A stretch of 64,000 bases of DNA from Anaerospora hongkongensis (GCF_004339805.1 NZ_SLUI01000015.1:1-64000); one strand, 5' to 3'. Counted from the first letter of the stretch, positions 45,612 to 53,922 are shown. Made by a program: numbers and translations. The notes: a model not told the origin generated them from the sequence alone.

Positions 45612-45703
45612 AATTTTATAGACCAGATGAAAAATTTTGAAACATATGTACACAGTGGACAAACATTGTATATATTTATGCTGCAAACTTTACAAAAATT
45701 CTA

Positions 45704-45733
45704 TTGACACGCTGCAAAGTGTCCTCGTATAAT
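45704..45733 (+). promoter_or_regulatory. Sigma-A promoter of livK copy 1
   Basis: TTGACA (45704-45709), 18-base spacer, TATAAT (45728-45733). A 20-bp element, GTGTCCTCGTATAATGTGTA at 45719-45738, spans the -10 box and recurs inverted upstream of the second livK promoter. Confidence 0.85.
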
Positions 45734-45739
45734 GTGTAT

Positions 45740-46000
45740 ATAAACACAAGTATCCCTGAGTGGTGAACCAAAGAGTGATAAGCAGTGTAAACTTTACTGA
45801 TCTTTGGAGACTGGTTAGGTGTTGTGACTGCAAGTACCGAGGGTTTACAAGACCCCGGCGGAAGAAGCCCTGGTGCAAGGGTCTGCTGGGGATTTTCTAT
45901 TTTAGAGCCCGGTACAGTGAAGGGGGGAGGTAATAGAAGCAGTCGGAGAAGCAGTAAGTTCGGGAATTATATTTTATTGCTAAACAGGGTAGAGGGGGAC
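45740..46000 (+). ncRNA. Structured leader RNA with intrinsic terminator upstream of livK copy 1
   Basis: A ~265-base leader. Hairpin 1 pairs CCAAAGA (45768-45774) with TCTTTGG (45801-45807), enclosing a second stem CAGTGTAAA/TTTACTG. A terminator follows at 45853-45905: CCCCGGC pairs with GCTGGGG, inside it CCCT with AGGG, then ATTTTCTATTTT. TGTAAAC in hairpin 1 (45786-45792) is complementary to GTTTACA (45843-45849), and AGACCC to GGGTCT, so alternative folds exist. The piece ACCGAGGG-hairpin-GGCGGAAGAAGCCC resembles the 3' half of ykkC RNAs, but CTAGGGTTCCG is lacking. Probable attenuator of uncertain class. Confidence 0.65.
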
Positions 46001-46005
46001 TTGTA

Positions 46006-47181
46006 ATGATAAAAAGGAAATGGTGGTCTTTAACCAGTCTGGCCGTTGGCGTTACCATGATCGCCGGGCTGGTGGCCGGGTGCGGCGGCTCGCCATCGGC
46101 AACTGAGTCCAAAGATATTAAAATAGGCGGAAATTTTGAGTTAACAGGCGGCGTGGCTACCTTTGGCCAATCGGCAGCCAATGGGATTAAGCTGGCCTTT
46201 AAAGAAATCAATGCAGCTGGTGGCGTTCTCGGCAAGCAGCTGGTATTTGTAGCTGCAGATAACAAATCGGAGCCATCTGAATCAACAAATGCAACCACGA
46301 AATTAATTACGCAAGATAAAGTCGTTGCCATACTGGGGGCTGTTGCCAGCACTAATACACTGGCAGCAGTACAAGTTGCCTCGGATAACAAAATTCCGCT
46401 GATTACTCCTACCTCGACTAACCCGAAGGTTACTGTCGACAATGGCAAAGTCCGGGATTGGGTATTCCGCTCCTGCTTTATTGATCCTTTCCAAGGAACT
46501 GTTATGGCTTCCTTTGCAAGCAAAAGCCTCAAGGCCAAAACGGCAGCTATCCTGACAGATAACAGCTCTGACTACTCCAAGGGGCTGACACAGGTCTTTG
46601 AAGAGAGCTTTGCAAAAGCTGGTGGTAAAGTAGTATCAAAAGAAGCTTTCCTGCAAAAGGATCAGGATTTCAAAGCAACATTAACGAAGATAAAAGCCGC
46701 TAATCCTGATGTAATCTTTATACCGGCTTATTATGAAGAAGTCGGCCGTATTGTTAAGCAGGCCCGTGAGCTGGGAATTACTACTCCGCTGATCGGCACT
46801 GATGGCTGGGATTCACCGAAGCTGGTTGAAATAGCCGGTGCACAGCCTCTGGAAAACACCTATTTCAGTAATCACTACTCCCCTGAAGATAAAGATCCCA
46901 AAGTTGTTAAGTTTGTAGAGTCTTATAAGAAAGAGTATGGCCAAACGCCTGATGCCCTTGCCGCTCTTGGTTACGATGCAGCGCTCATGGTGGCTGACGC
47001 CATCAAACGCGCTGGTGCAGCTGACCCGGCTAAAATTAAAGATGCTCTTGCTCAAACTAAAAATCTTCAACTCGTCAGTGGTATTATCACTCTTGATGCT
47101 GACCACAATCCCATTAAGAGCGCTGCTATCATTGAAATGAAAGATGGCAAACAGGTATTTAAGGAAAAAGTAAATCCCTAG
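46006..47181 (+). CDS. livK: Branched-chain amino acid ABC transporter substrate-binding lipoprotein, copy 1
   Basis: A 391-residue binding protein (Peripla_BP_6/LivJ type). Signal peptide with lipobox LVAGC places the lipidated cysteine at residue 26. IKIGGNFELTGGVATFGQSAANGIKLAFKEINAAGG is the usual N-terminal lobe, and the C-terminus KSAAIIEMKDGKQVFKEKVNP is typical. It should deliver Leu/Ile/Val to LivHMGF. It lies first in the liv region with its own promoter, leader and terminator, so it is expressed separately from the permease genes. Confidence 0.9.
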   Translation: MIKRKWWSLTSLAVGVTMIAGLVAGCGGSPSATESKDIKIGGNFELTGGVATFGQSAANGIKLAFKEINAAGGVLGKQLVFVAADNKSEPSESTNATTKLITQDKVVAILGAVASTNTLAAVQVASDNKIPLITPTSTNPKVTVDNGKVRDWVFRSCFIDPFQGTVMASFASKSLKAKTAAILTDNSSDYSKGLTQVFEESFAKAGGKVVSKEAFLQKDQDFKATLTKIKAANPDVIFIPAYYEEVGRIVKQARELGITTPLIGTDGWDSPKLVEIAGAQPLENTYFSNHYSPEDKDPKVVKFVESYKKEYGQTPDALAALGYDAALMVADAIKRAGAADPAKIKDALAQTKNLQLVSGIITLDADHNPIKSAAIIEMKDGKQVFKEKVNP

Positions 47182-47203
47182 GCAATGAAGCCTAAATAAT
47201 GTA

Positions 47204-47241
47204 CACAAGAGGGATAATGCGCAAGCGGTATCCCTCTTGTG
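47204..47241 (+). terminator. Terminator after livK copy 1
   Basis: CACAAGAGGGATA, a 12-base loop, TATCCCTCTTGTG, then GGATTTTATTCT. It ends the first livK transcript before the second promoter. Confidence 0.88.
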
Positions 47242-47270
47242 GATTTTATTCTATGACAAAACCTCTCGGG

Positions 47271-47290
47271 TGTACACTGTACGAGGACAC
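47271..47290. repeat. Inverted copy of a 20-bp element shared with the livK copy 1 promoter
   Basis: TGTACACTGTACGAGGACAC matches the reverse complement of 45719-45738 at 16 of 20 positions, including an 11-base identical core TACGAGGACAC. It ends 27 bases upstream of the second livK -35 box. Candidate operator. Confidence 0.5.
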
Positions 47291-47317
47291 GAACTGTTCA
47301 TGTCTCCCCCATAAACA

Positions 47318-47346
47318 TTGACAGGTACTAAAAGTCCATCTATAAT
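47318..47346 (+). promoter_or_regulatory. Sigma-A promoter of livK copy 2-livHMGF
   Basis: Perfect TTGACA (47318-47323), 17-base spacer, perfect TATAAT (47341-47346). Confidence 0.92.
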
Positions 47347-47369
47347 ATACACCATGACTATGCGATACA

Positions 47370-47419
47370 GCAGAGTGAAATTTCTCAGGCGTGGACAGTA
47401 CTGAGGAAGAATATTCTGC
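47370..47419 (+). ncRNA. Structured leader hairpin upstream of livK copy 2
   Basis: GCAGA (47370-47374) pairs with TCTGC (47415-47419) and TTTCTCAG (47381-47388) with CTGAGGAA (47401-47408), leaving a purine-rich internal loop. The loop has AGAGTGAAA, matching AGAGTGATA of the copy 1 leader. GCAAGTACCG downstream is also shared. No terminator is seen. Confidence 0.45.
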
Positions 47420-47448
47420 CAAATCAGCAAGTACCGGGAGGAAGAATA

Positions 47449-48627
47449 ATGAAACTAAAACAATGGAAAAAAGTTGCCGGTTTTGTGGTAGCATCAGTGA
47501 TGGCTACAGCCATGCTGACAGGCTGCGGCGGTTCCCAGCAAGGCGGCTCAGACACTATCCGTTTGGGAGCGAATCTTGAAATGACAGGCGGAAATGCCAC
47601 GTTCGGCGGATCTGCGGCAAATGGTGCCAAACTTGCAATCAAAGAAGTGAATAGCAAGGGCGGAGTTTTGGGCAAGCAGCTGTCATTGGTTATTGCTGAT
47701 AACCGCAGTGAGGCTTCTGAATCGGCTAATGCTATGCAGAAATTGGCAACACAAGACAAAGTCAGTGCAATTATTGCCCCAATAGCATCATCCAGCGTTA
47801 TCGCAGGTGCACAGGTAAACCAGGACAATAAGATACTGGCTATCAGCCCAACTGCTTCTAATCCGAAGGTAACAGTAGATCCGGCAACCGGAAAAGTACG
47901 GGATTTTATCTTCCGTGCTGCGTTTATTGATCCTTTCCAAGGTTCGGTAATGGCCAGCTTTGCATCTAAGTCTTTGCAGGCAAAAACGGCGGCAATCTAC
48001 ATTGATAATTCCAGCGACTACGCAAAAGGGCTTGGCCAGTTTTTCAAAGAAACTTTTGTTAAAAATGGCGGCGTTATCGTCAGCGAAGAAGGCTATTTGC
48101 AAAAAGACACTGATTTCAAAGCTACATTAACGAAAATGAAGGCCAAAAACCCTGATGTAGTTTTTGTACCAGGCTATTATCAAGAAGTTGGTATGATTAT
48201 TAAACAGGCCCGTGATTTAGGTTTGACGGTACCGTTCCTGGGAGGAGACGGCTGGGATTCGGCTAAATTGCCTGAGATTGCCGGTGCCCAGGCGTTGAAT
48301 AATAGTTTTTTCAGCAATCACTACTCGCCTGATGACAATAGTGCAGCTGTAAAGAACTTTGTTGAGGCTTATAAAAAAGAATATGGCCAAACACCGGACG
48401 CTTTTGCTGCACTTAGCTATGATGCGACAATGATGATCATTGAGGCAATGAAACGGGCTAATTCGGCTGATCCGGTGAAAGTGAAAGATGAATTGGCTAA
48501 AACCAAAGACTATGCTGCAGTTTCCGGTCAAATCTCGTTGAATGCCACTCATGACGCCGTTAAGAGTGCTGTTATTGTCGAAATGAAAGACGGTAAACAG
48601 ACATTCCGCGAAAAAGTAAATCCATAA
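47449..48627 (+). CDS. livK: Branched-chain amino acid ABC transporter substrate-binding lipoprotein, copy 2
   Basis: A 392-residue paralogue of the preceding binding protein, clearly similar throughout (IRLGANLEMTGGNATFGGSAANG..., SDDNSAAVKNFVEAYKKEYGQTPDAFAALSYDA, C-terminal EMKDGKQTFREKVNP). The lipobox MLTGC puts the lipid cysteine at residue 26. It is followed by livH after 57 bases without a terminator, so it heads the permease operon. The two receptors may differ in substrate preference. GGGAGGAAG precedes the ATG. Confidence 0.9.
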   Translation: MKLKQWKKVAGFVVASVMATAMLTGCGGSQQGGSDTIRLGANLEMTGGNATFGGSAANGAKLAIKEVNSKGGVLGKQLSLVIADNRSEASESANAMQKLATQDKVSAIIAPIASSSVIAGAQVNQDNKILAISPTASNPKVTVDPATGKVRDFIFRAAFIDPFQGSVMASFASKSLQAKTAAIYIDNSSDYAKGLGQFFKETFVKNGGVIVSEEGYLQKDTDFKATLTKMKAKNPDVVFVPGYYQEVGMIIKQARDLGLTVPFLGGDGWDSAKLPEIAGAQALNNSFFSNHYSPDDNSAAVKNFVEAYKKEYGQTPDAFAALSYDATMMIIEAMKRANSADPVKVKDELAKTKDYAAVSGQISLNATHDAVKSAVIVEMKDGKQTFREKVNP

Positions 48628-48684
48628 ACGCTGATTTCCGGCTGCATACAATTATTTTATTACTTTGAAGAGGAGGGATCTCCC

Positions 48685-49581
48685 ATGGACTTTGCATCAT
48701 TCGGTTCGCAGCTTGTGCAACAATTGGTCAACGGTGTGTCTCTCGGCAGTATTTATGCGCTGATTGCCCTTGGTTACACCATGGTATATGGTATTATCCG
48801 GTTGATAAATTTTGCACATGGTGATATTTATATGTTAGGCGCCTATGTCGGTTTTTATGCCACCACCATGGGAAAGTTACCCTTCTTTCCAGCACTGATT
48901 ATTGCTATGGTTGTCGCAGCCATCGTAGGTGTTGTTATTGAACGGCTGGCATATCGCCCGCTTCGCAATCACCCCAAAATTGCTGTTTTAATAACGGCAA
49001 TAGGTGTATCCTTATTATTGGAATATGGCGGCATGCTGCTCGTATCGCCGCAGCCCCGCACGTTCCCACCTGTTTTTGGTAATGAAATTTATAATGTTGC
49101 CGGAATTATTGTCAATCTCCAGCAAATTGTAATTCTTGCTATTTCCGTTGCCTTAATGGTTATCTTGACGTATGTTGTCAACCATACGAAAGTCGGCAAG
49201 GCAATGCGGGCTGTTTCCTTTGATACCGATGCGGCAAGGCTGATGGGTATTAATGTAGACCGCATCATTTCCTTTACGTTTGCCATTGGCTCCGGCTTGG
49301 CAGCTGCCGCTGGGGTACTGGTTGGCATCTACTACAATTCCATTGATCCGTTAATGGGCATTATGCCGGGATTAAAAGCGTTCGTTGCTGCCGTTCTGGG
49401 CGGTATCGGCATTATACCGGGTGCAATGCTGGGCGGAGTGCTGCTGGGAGTAGTTGAATCGTTGGTCAGCGGCTTTATTTCTTCTACTTTCCGTGATGCA
49501 GCAGCTTTTGGCATATTAATTATCATTCTGCTCTTTAAACCTTCGGGCTTGCTGGGCAAGAATGTGCGCGAGAAAGTGTAG
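48685..49581 (+). CDS. livH: Branched-chain amino acid ABC transporter permease LivH
   Basis: A 298-residue inner-membrane permease with about eight hydrophobic segments. QQLVNGVSLGSIYALIALGYTMVYGIIRLINFAHGDIYMLGAY is the LivH signature, and AAAGVLVGIYYNSIDPLMGIMPGLKAFVAAVLGG fits the conserved coupling region. It pairs with LivM. GAGGAGGGA precedes the ATG. Confidence 0.95.
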   Translation: MDFASFGSQLVQQLVNGVSLGSIYALIALGYTMVYGIIRLINFAHGDIYMLGAYVGFYATTMGKLPFFPALIIAMVVAAIVGVVIERLAYRPLRNHPKIAVLITAIGVSLLLEYGGMLLVSPQPRTFPPVFGNEIYNVAGIIVNLQQIVILAISVALMVILTYVVNHTKVGKAMRAVSFDTDAARLMGINVDRIISFTFAIGSGLAAAAGVLVGIYYNSIDPLMGIMPGLKAFVAAVLGGIGIIPGAMLGGVLLGVVESLVSGFISSTFRDAAAFGILIIILLFKPSGLLGKNVREKV

Positions 49582-49590
49582 GTGACGAAC

Positions 49591-50553
49591 ATGAACGGAA
49601 TACTAAAAAAAGATCTGCTAGTGTTTGGCGCCTGTCTGGTTTTGTATGCGATTGTGCAAGGCTTAATTGAAACTGATATTATTGGACCTTTCTGGGTGCT
49701 TAATATCATTCTTATCTGTATCAATATCATACTGGTTACCAGTCTGAACTTGATTAATGGATTCACCGGACAGTTCTCGATCGGTCATGCGGGTTTTATG
49801 GCAGTTGGTGCTTATCTAGCGGCCGTATGTACCGTTAAATTACAGCTGCCGTTTATTGTTGCCATTTTGGCAGGAGCTGCGGCAGCCGGCATTTTAGGCT
49901 TTCTGATTGGTTTGCCGACACTTCGTCTGAGCGGCGACTATCTGGCGATTGCAACACTGGGTTTAGGTGAAATTATCCGGATTACGATCTTGAATATCCC
50001 CTATGTAGGCGGTGCGTCCGGACTGATGGGAATTCCCCGTTATACTAACTTTACCTGGGTGTTTTTTGCTACCGTTCTTACTGTCTTTTTCATTAAGAAT
50101 CTGATTAATTCCACTCACGGCCGGGCTTGCATTTCTATTCGGGAGAATGAAATCGCCGCTGAGGCCATGGGGATTGATACCACTCGTTACAAGGTACTTG
50201 CCTTTACGATCGGAGCTGCTTTTGCCGGTGTTGCCGGTGCATTGTTCTCCCATTACTTCTATATTGCTCATCCTGCCTCTTTTACTTTTATGAAGTCGTT
50301 CGATATCCTGACAATGGTAGTATTGGGCGGCCTGGGCAGTCTGACTGGCTCGATAACTGCATCGATTTTGCTTACTTTTGTGTCGGCAGCGCTGGCCAGT
50401 TATCCCGAATGGCGTATGGTAATTTATTCACTCCTGCTGATTATACTCATGCTGTACCGGCCACAAGGCTTGTTCGGTAATAAAGAATTAAGCCTTAAGA
50501 TGTTCGGCAGGCTGATGGGAGGTAGCAAAAATGGCTCTGCTAACAGCAACTAA
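49591..50553 (+). CDS. livM: Branched-chain amino acid ABC transporter permease LivM
   Basis: A 320-residue permease: TSLNLINGFTGQFSIGHAGFMAVGAYLAA near residue 50 and GLPTLRLSGDYLAIATLGLGEIIRI near 110 are LivM hallmarks. ATG 49591 with TAGGTGA ahead is preferred over the GTG at 49582, which lies inside that site. Its end overlaps livG by 23 bases, implying coupling. Confidence 0.95.
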   Translation: MNGILKKDLLVFGACLVLYAIVQGLIETDIIGPFWVLNIILICINIILVTSLNLINGFTGQFSIGHAGFMAVGAYLAAVCTVKLQLPFIVAILAGAAAAGILGFLIGLPTLRLSGDYLAIATLGLGEIIRITILNIPYVGGASGLMGIPRYTNFTWVFFATVLTVFFIKNLINSTHGRACISIRENEIAAEAMGIDTTRYKVLAFTIGAAFAGVAGALFSHYFYIAHPASFTFMKSFDILTMVVLGGLGSLTGSITASILLTFVSAALASYPEWRMVIYSLLLIILMLYRPQGLFGNKELSLKMFGRLMGGSKNGSANSN

Positions 50554-51298
50554 ACTATCCAAAGTATTCGGCGGGCTGCGAGCGGTGTCGAATTTTACCA
50601 TCGATATCAATCAAGGTGAGTTAATTGGCCTGATTGGTCCCAACGGTGCCGGTAAAACAACAGCCTTTAACCTGCTCACGGGAGTGTATGAGCCAACTGA
50701 CGGCCAAATTGATTTTGACGGCAAAAGCCTAATTGGGCTTAAACCGTATCAAATTACCCAGAGGGGAATAGCCCGGACTTTTCAAAATATCCGCCTGTTT
50801 TCCAATCTGACTGTTTTGGACAATGTTAAAATTGCGTATCATTTTCACGTGAAATACGGCCTCGTAGAGTCGGTTATGCGCTTTGGACGCTACTTCCGGG
50901 AAGAAGAAGAATTGGAGCAAAAAGCAATCCGTTTCTTGGAAATCTTCCAGCTGGATCACAAAAAGGATGAGATTGCCCGCAATCTGCCCTATGGTGAACA
51001 GCGGCGCCTGGAAATAGCCCGTGCTTTGGCCGCTCAGCCCCAGCTGCTGCTGCTGGATGAACCTGCTGCCGGTATGAATCCGCAGGAAACCCAGCAATTA
51101 ATGGAGATGATCCGCTGGATTCGTAAAGAATTTAACCTAACCATTCTTTTGATCGAACATGATATGAGCCTGGTTATGGGCGTCTGCGAGCGTATCTATG
51201 TGCTTGAGTATGGCAGCATAATCGCTCATGGTACACCAAACGAAATTAAAAATAATCCGAGAGTCATCGAGGCCTACCTCGGCGAGGAGGTACACTGA
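50531..51298 (+). CDS. livG: Branched-chain amino acid ABC transporter ATPase LivG
   Basis: A 255-residue ATPase with Walker A GPNGAGKTTAFNLLTG near residue 36, Q-loop RTFQNIRLF and Walker B LLLLDEPAAGMNP near 180. The ABC signature is altered: LPYGEQRRLEIARAL instead of LSGGQ, as is normal for LivG. H-loop histidine is in IEHDM. Stop and livF start overlap as TGATG. Confidence 0.95.
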   Translation: MALLTATKLSKVFGGLRAVSNFTIDINQGELIGLIGPNGAGKTTAFNLLTGVYEPTDGQIDFDGKSLIGLKPYQITQRGIARTFQNIRLFSNLTVLDNVKIAYHFHVKYGLVESVMRFGRYFREEEELEQKAIRFLEIFQLDHKKDEIARNLPYGEQRRLEIARALAAQPQLLLLDEPAAGMNPQETQQLMEMIRWIRKEFNLTILLIEHDMSLVMGVCERIYVLEYGSIIAHGTPNEIKNNPRVIEAYLGEEVH

Positions 51299-52002
51299 TG
51301 CTGACAATTAAAGATATTAATGTATACTACGGTGCTATTCATGCGTTAAAAGGCATCAGCGTAGACGTAAAAGAAGGGCAGATTGTCACTCTTATTGGAG
51401 CTAATGGTGCCGGGAAAAGTACTACTCTTAGGACTATTTCGGGATTGCTGCGGCCCAAGAGCGGCGAAATAGTATTCGAAGGTAAGAATATCGCGGCTAT
51501 GCCTGCGCAGGATATTGTTAAGCAGGGCCTTTCACAAGTACCGGAAGGCCGGCGTGTTTTTGCTAACATGACAGTATTGGAGAATCTGGAATTAGGAGCG
51601 TATACGCGTTCTGATTCTGCCGGTATAGCGGAAGATATGGACGTCGTATTTAAACGCTTTCCCCGCCTGTATGAGCGGAAGGCTCAGCTGGCAGGCACAT
51701 TGTCCGGTGGTGAGCAGCAAATGCTGGCGATGGGGCGTGCTTTAATGAGCAGGCCGCGCCTTCTGTTATTAGATGAGCCATCCATGGGCCTGGCACCTCT
51801 CTTGGTAAAAGAAATTTTTTCTATTATTAAAGAGATCAATCAGACAGGAACAACCATCCTGCTGGTCGAACAGAATGCACATATGGCATTATCCATTGCC
51901 AACTATGCTTATGTACTGGAAACCGGTCGTATCACCATAGAGGGGCCGGCGGCTGAACTTTCGCAAAGTGAGGAAATCCGCAAGGCATATCTGGGTGGTT
52001 AA
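51298..52002 (+). CDS. livF: Branched-chain amino acid ABC transporter ATPase LivF
   Basis: A 234-residue ATPase. Walker A GANGAGKSTTLRTISG is near residue 37, signature LSGGEQQMLAMGRALM near 140, Walker B LLLLDEPSMGLAP near 160 and H-loop VEQNA near 190. It completes the LivKHMGF transporter. Confidence 0.96.
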   Translation: MLTIKDINVYYGAIHALKGISVDVKEGQIVTLIGANGAGKSTTLRTISGLLRPKSGEIVFEGKNIAAMPAQDIVKQGLSQVPEGRRVFANMTVLENLELGAYTRSDSAGIAEDMDVVFKRFPRLYERKAQLAGTLSGGEQQMLAMGRALMSRPRLLLLDEPSMGLAPLLVKEIFSIIKEINQTGTTILLVEQNAHMALSIANYAYVLETGRITIEGPAAELSQSEEIRKAYLGG

Positions 52003-52086
52003 TCGGGGCTGTCGTAAGCGTCCCCTTGTTATTGCAAAAAACGCCCTTGAGTATGAGCGAAGCAATCTTAAAGGAGGAGACTTACC

Positions 52087-52734
52087 ATGTTTGTCAGCAA
52101 TCGAATGACGGCTAACCCTTTTACACTCTCCGCCAACGCCACGGTAGCGGATGCTTCGGAAGTTATGCGGACACATAAATTCCGCAGACTGCCAATAGTA
52201 GAAAACGGGAAATTGGTGGGAATTGTTACTGATCGCGATTTGCGGGAAGTATCACCTTCACCAGCTACCACGCTGTCGATTTTTGAGTTGAATTATTTAT
52301 TGGCAAAAATGATGGTTAAGGACATTATGAAAAAAGATGTATTAACCATCCAGGCTAATTCGACTATCGAAGAAGCTGCTTTACTCATGTATAAGAACAA
52401 AATCGGCGGGTTGGTAGTAGTAGATGAACAGGCGGCAGTAATTGGTGTTATTACGGAAACGGATATTTTTAAAACATTTGTCGATGTAATGGGCATTACC
52501 CAGGGAAAAACGACCCGTATTACTATTGATGTATCCGATAAAGTCGGCATTTTGTGCGATATAACAGGCATTTTTAAAGAGTTGGGAATGAATATCAGCA
52601 GTTTAGTCAGCTATCCGCTGACTGATGAATCCTACGAACTGGTGATTCGTGCCCAAGTAGATAACAGCGAACTACTGGTAGAGCGCCTGTCTGCCGCCGG
52701 ATATCCGGTACGACACATAACCCAGATTATCTAG
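52087..52734 (+). CDS. CBS-ACT domain protein (AcuB-like)
   Basis: A 215-residue cytoplasmic protein: two CBS domains (MFVSNRMTANPFTLSANATVADASEVMRTHKFRRLPIVENGKLVGIVTDRDL and MVKDIMKKDVLTIQANSTIEEAALLM...GVITETDIF), then an ACT domain (RITIDVSDKVGILCDITGIFKELGMNISSLVSYPL). CBS pairs bind adenine nucleotides and ACT domains bind amino acids, so it may sense both energy and branched-chain amino acid level. It directly follows livF by 85 bases behind AAAGGAGGAG. A similar layout is found in AcuB, whose role is unclear. Confidence 0.88.
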   Translation: MFVSNRMTANPFTLSANATVADASEVMRTHKFRRLPIVENGKLVGIVTDRDLREVSPSPATTLSIFELNYLLAKMMVKDIMKKDVLTIQANSTIEEAALLMYKNKIGGLVVVDEQAAVIGVITETDIFKTFVDVMGITQGKTTRITIDVSDKVGILCDITGIFKELGMNISSLVSYPLTDESYELVIRAQVDNSELLVERLSAAGYPVRHITQII

Positions 52735-52777
52735 GCACCGCTGTATTTAATTTTACACATTTTCGCTGTTGTGGTAA

Positions 52778-52890
52778 TATAATAGAACAGGATCAGGCAG
52801 CCGTACTATTTCGGTGTAGCCGGGCTGATTGCAGCAGGAAAACCTGCGGGACCTTTTTAGGGACCGCAGGTTTATTTACGTCTGTCAGGC
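52778..52890 (+). ncRNA. NiCo (czcD-motif) riboswitch with terminator
   Basis: After a TATAAT (52778-52783) comes ATCAGGCAGCCG, a hairpin, TGTAGCCGGGCTGATT, GCAGCAGG and CCTGCGGGACC: the CAGGCA / GCCGGGCTG / GCGGGAC order of the Co/Ni-sensing czcD motif. ATCAG (52792-52796) pairs with CTGAT. AACCTGCGG (52840-52848) and CCGCAGGTT (52864-52872) form a terminator-like stem followed by TATTTACG. The next gene is a CDF metal exporter, the usual NiCo partner. Confidence 0.72.
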
Positions 52891-52975
52891 CCAAACTTTC
52901 GGATTGCTTGCCCGGTACAGCGGTTATACTGATACTGTGGGAAAGCTGTTCGAGTATTTACAGGAGGGTTTCTGT

Positions 52976-53893
52976 TTGGAATCATATAATCAGTTGAAAA
53001 AAAATACAGCACGCCTATCGGTTATCTCCAATTCCCTGCTGGTCATTTTAAAGTTAGTGGTAGGCTTATTAACCGGTGCGGTAAGTATTGTATCGGAAGC
53101 TGCGCATTCGGCAGTGGATCTGATTGCAGCGATAATTGCCTTTTACGCCGTAAAAAAATCCAGTAAGCCGCCCGATGATGACCATGCTTACGGACATGGA
53201 AAATATGAAAATTTGTCTGCAGCTATCGAGGCATTCCTGATTATTTTAGCTGCATTGTGGATTGTTTATGAAGCAGTCGTCAAGCTGCAGTCGCCGCAGG
53301 CGCCGGAAATGCTGGAATACGGTATTGCCGTTATGCTTATCTCAATCGGTGTCAATTATTGGGTGTCGGGGAAACTTTTGGCTGTAGCTCATGAAACGGA
53401 ATCGCATGCACTCGAAGCGGATGCATTGCATTTACGGGCTGATATCTGGACTTCGGTGGGAGTATTGGCAGGGCTGAGTATTATGAAAGTAACCGGATTG
53501 AACTGGCTTGACCCGGTAATTGCCATTGCTGTTTCCATTATTGTTTTCAAAGCGGGTTATGAAATGACCCGCAAAAGCCTGTATGAATTGACAGATGTCA
53601 GCTTGCCCGAGGAAGAAGAGAATATCATAAAAGAAATTTTGGATAGTCACCCTGAGGTTATTAATTTCCATCAGCTGCGGACTCGGCGCTCCGGCAGCCG
53701 GCGCCTGATTGACGTTCATTTGGTGTTGAACAAAAACATGCATCTTAATCAGGCCCATGCTATCTGTGATCAATTGGAAGCGATTATAACGGTTGAATTA
53801 GGAAACTGTGATGTCGTGATTCATATTGAGCCTTGTGATTATCATGAAGATTTTGGCTATTGCCCAATCGACGGCAGTGAAACAAATAAATAA
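52976..53893 (+). CDS. Cation diffusion facilitator metal exporter (Co/Ni likely)
   Basis: A 305-residue CDF transporter exporting divalent metal in exchange for protons. Six hydrophobic segments precede a C-terminal cytoplasmic ferredoxin-like domain. Metal-site residues are visible in EAAHSAVDL (helix 2) and HLRADIWTSVGV (helix 5), with YGHGKYENLSA in the loop. The frame opens at 52829, but that part is the riboswitch. TTG 52976 with AGGAGGG seven bases ahead is the real start and gives normal family length. The end (DYHEDFGYCPIDG) adds extra acidic and His residues. Confidence 0.9.
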   Translation: MESYNQLKKNTARLSVISNSLLVILKLVVGLLTGAVSIVSEAAHSAVDLIAAIIAFYAVKKSSKPPDDDHAYGHGKYENLSAAIEAFLIILAALWIVYEAVVKLQSPQAPEMLEYGIAVMLISIGVNYWVSGKLLAVAHETESHALEADALHLRADIWTSVGVLAGLSIMKVTGLNWLDPVIAIAVSIIVFKAGYEMTRKSLYELTDVSLPEEEENIIKEILDSHPEVINFHQLRTRRSGSRRLIDVHLVLNKNMHLNQAHAICDQLEAIITVELGNCDVVIHIEPCDYHEDFGYCPIDGSETNK

Positions 53894-53922
53894 GCATGAG
53901 CAGCCTATGCTCATGCTTATTT
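53888..53922. terminator. Bidirectional terminator between the CDF gene and the unknown protein
   Basis: AAATAAGCATGAGCA, loop, TGCTCATGCTTATTT. The stop codons of both convergent genes lie within its arms. Confidence 0.88.

Noticed and set aside
45740..45910. T-box leader upstream of livK
   Set aside because: An AGAGTGA-type motif and a terminator are present, but there is no TGGNACCGCG T-box sequence or clear specifier loop.
47370..47419. Glycine riboswitch in the second livK leader
   Set aside because: GTGAAATTTCTCAGG and GGACAG look like the 3' part of a glycine aptamer, but the 5' GGAGAG and CCGAAGG parts are missing and would lie upstream of the promoter.
50841..50856. parS-like site in livG (ATTTTCACGTGAAATA)
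   Set aside because: The inner 12 bases match, but three outer positions differ from parS. It is probably a chance palindrome in coding sequence, though ChIP could test it.
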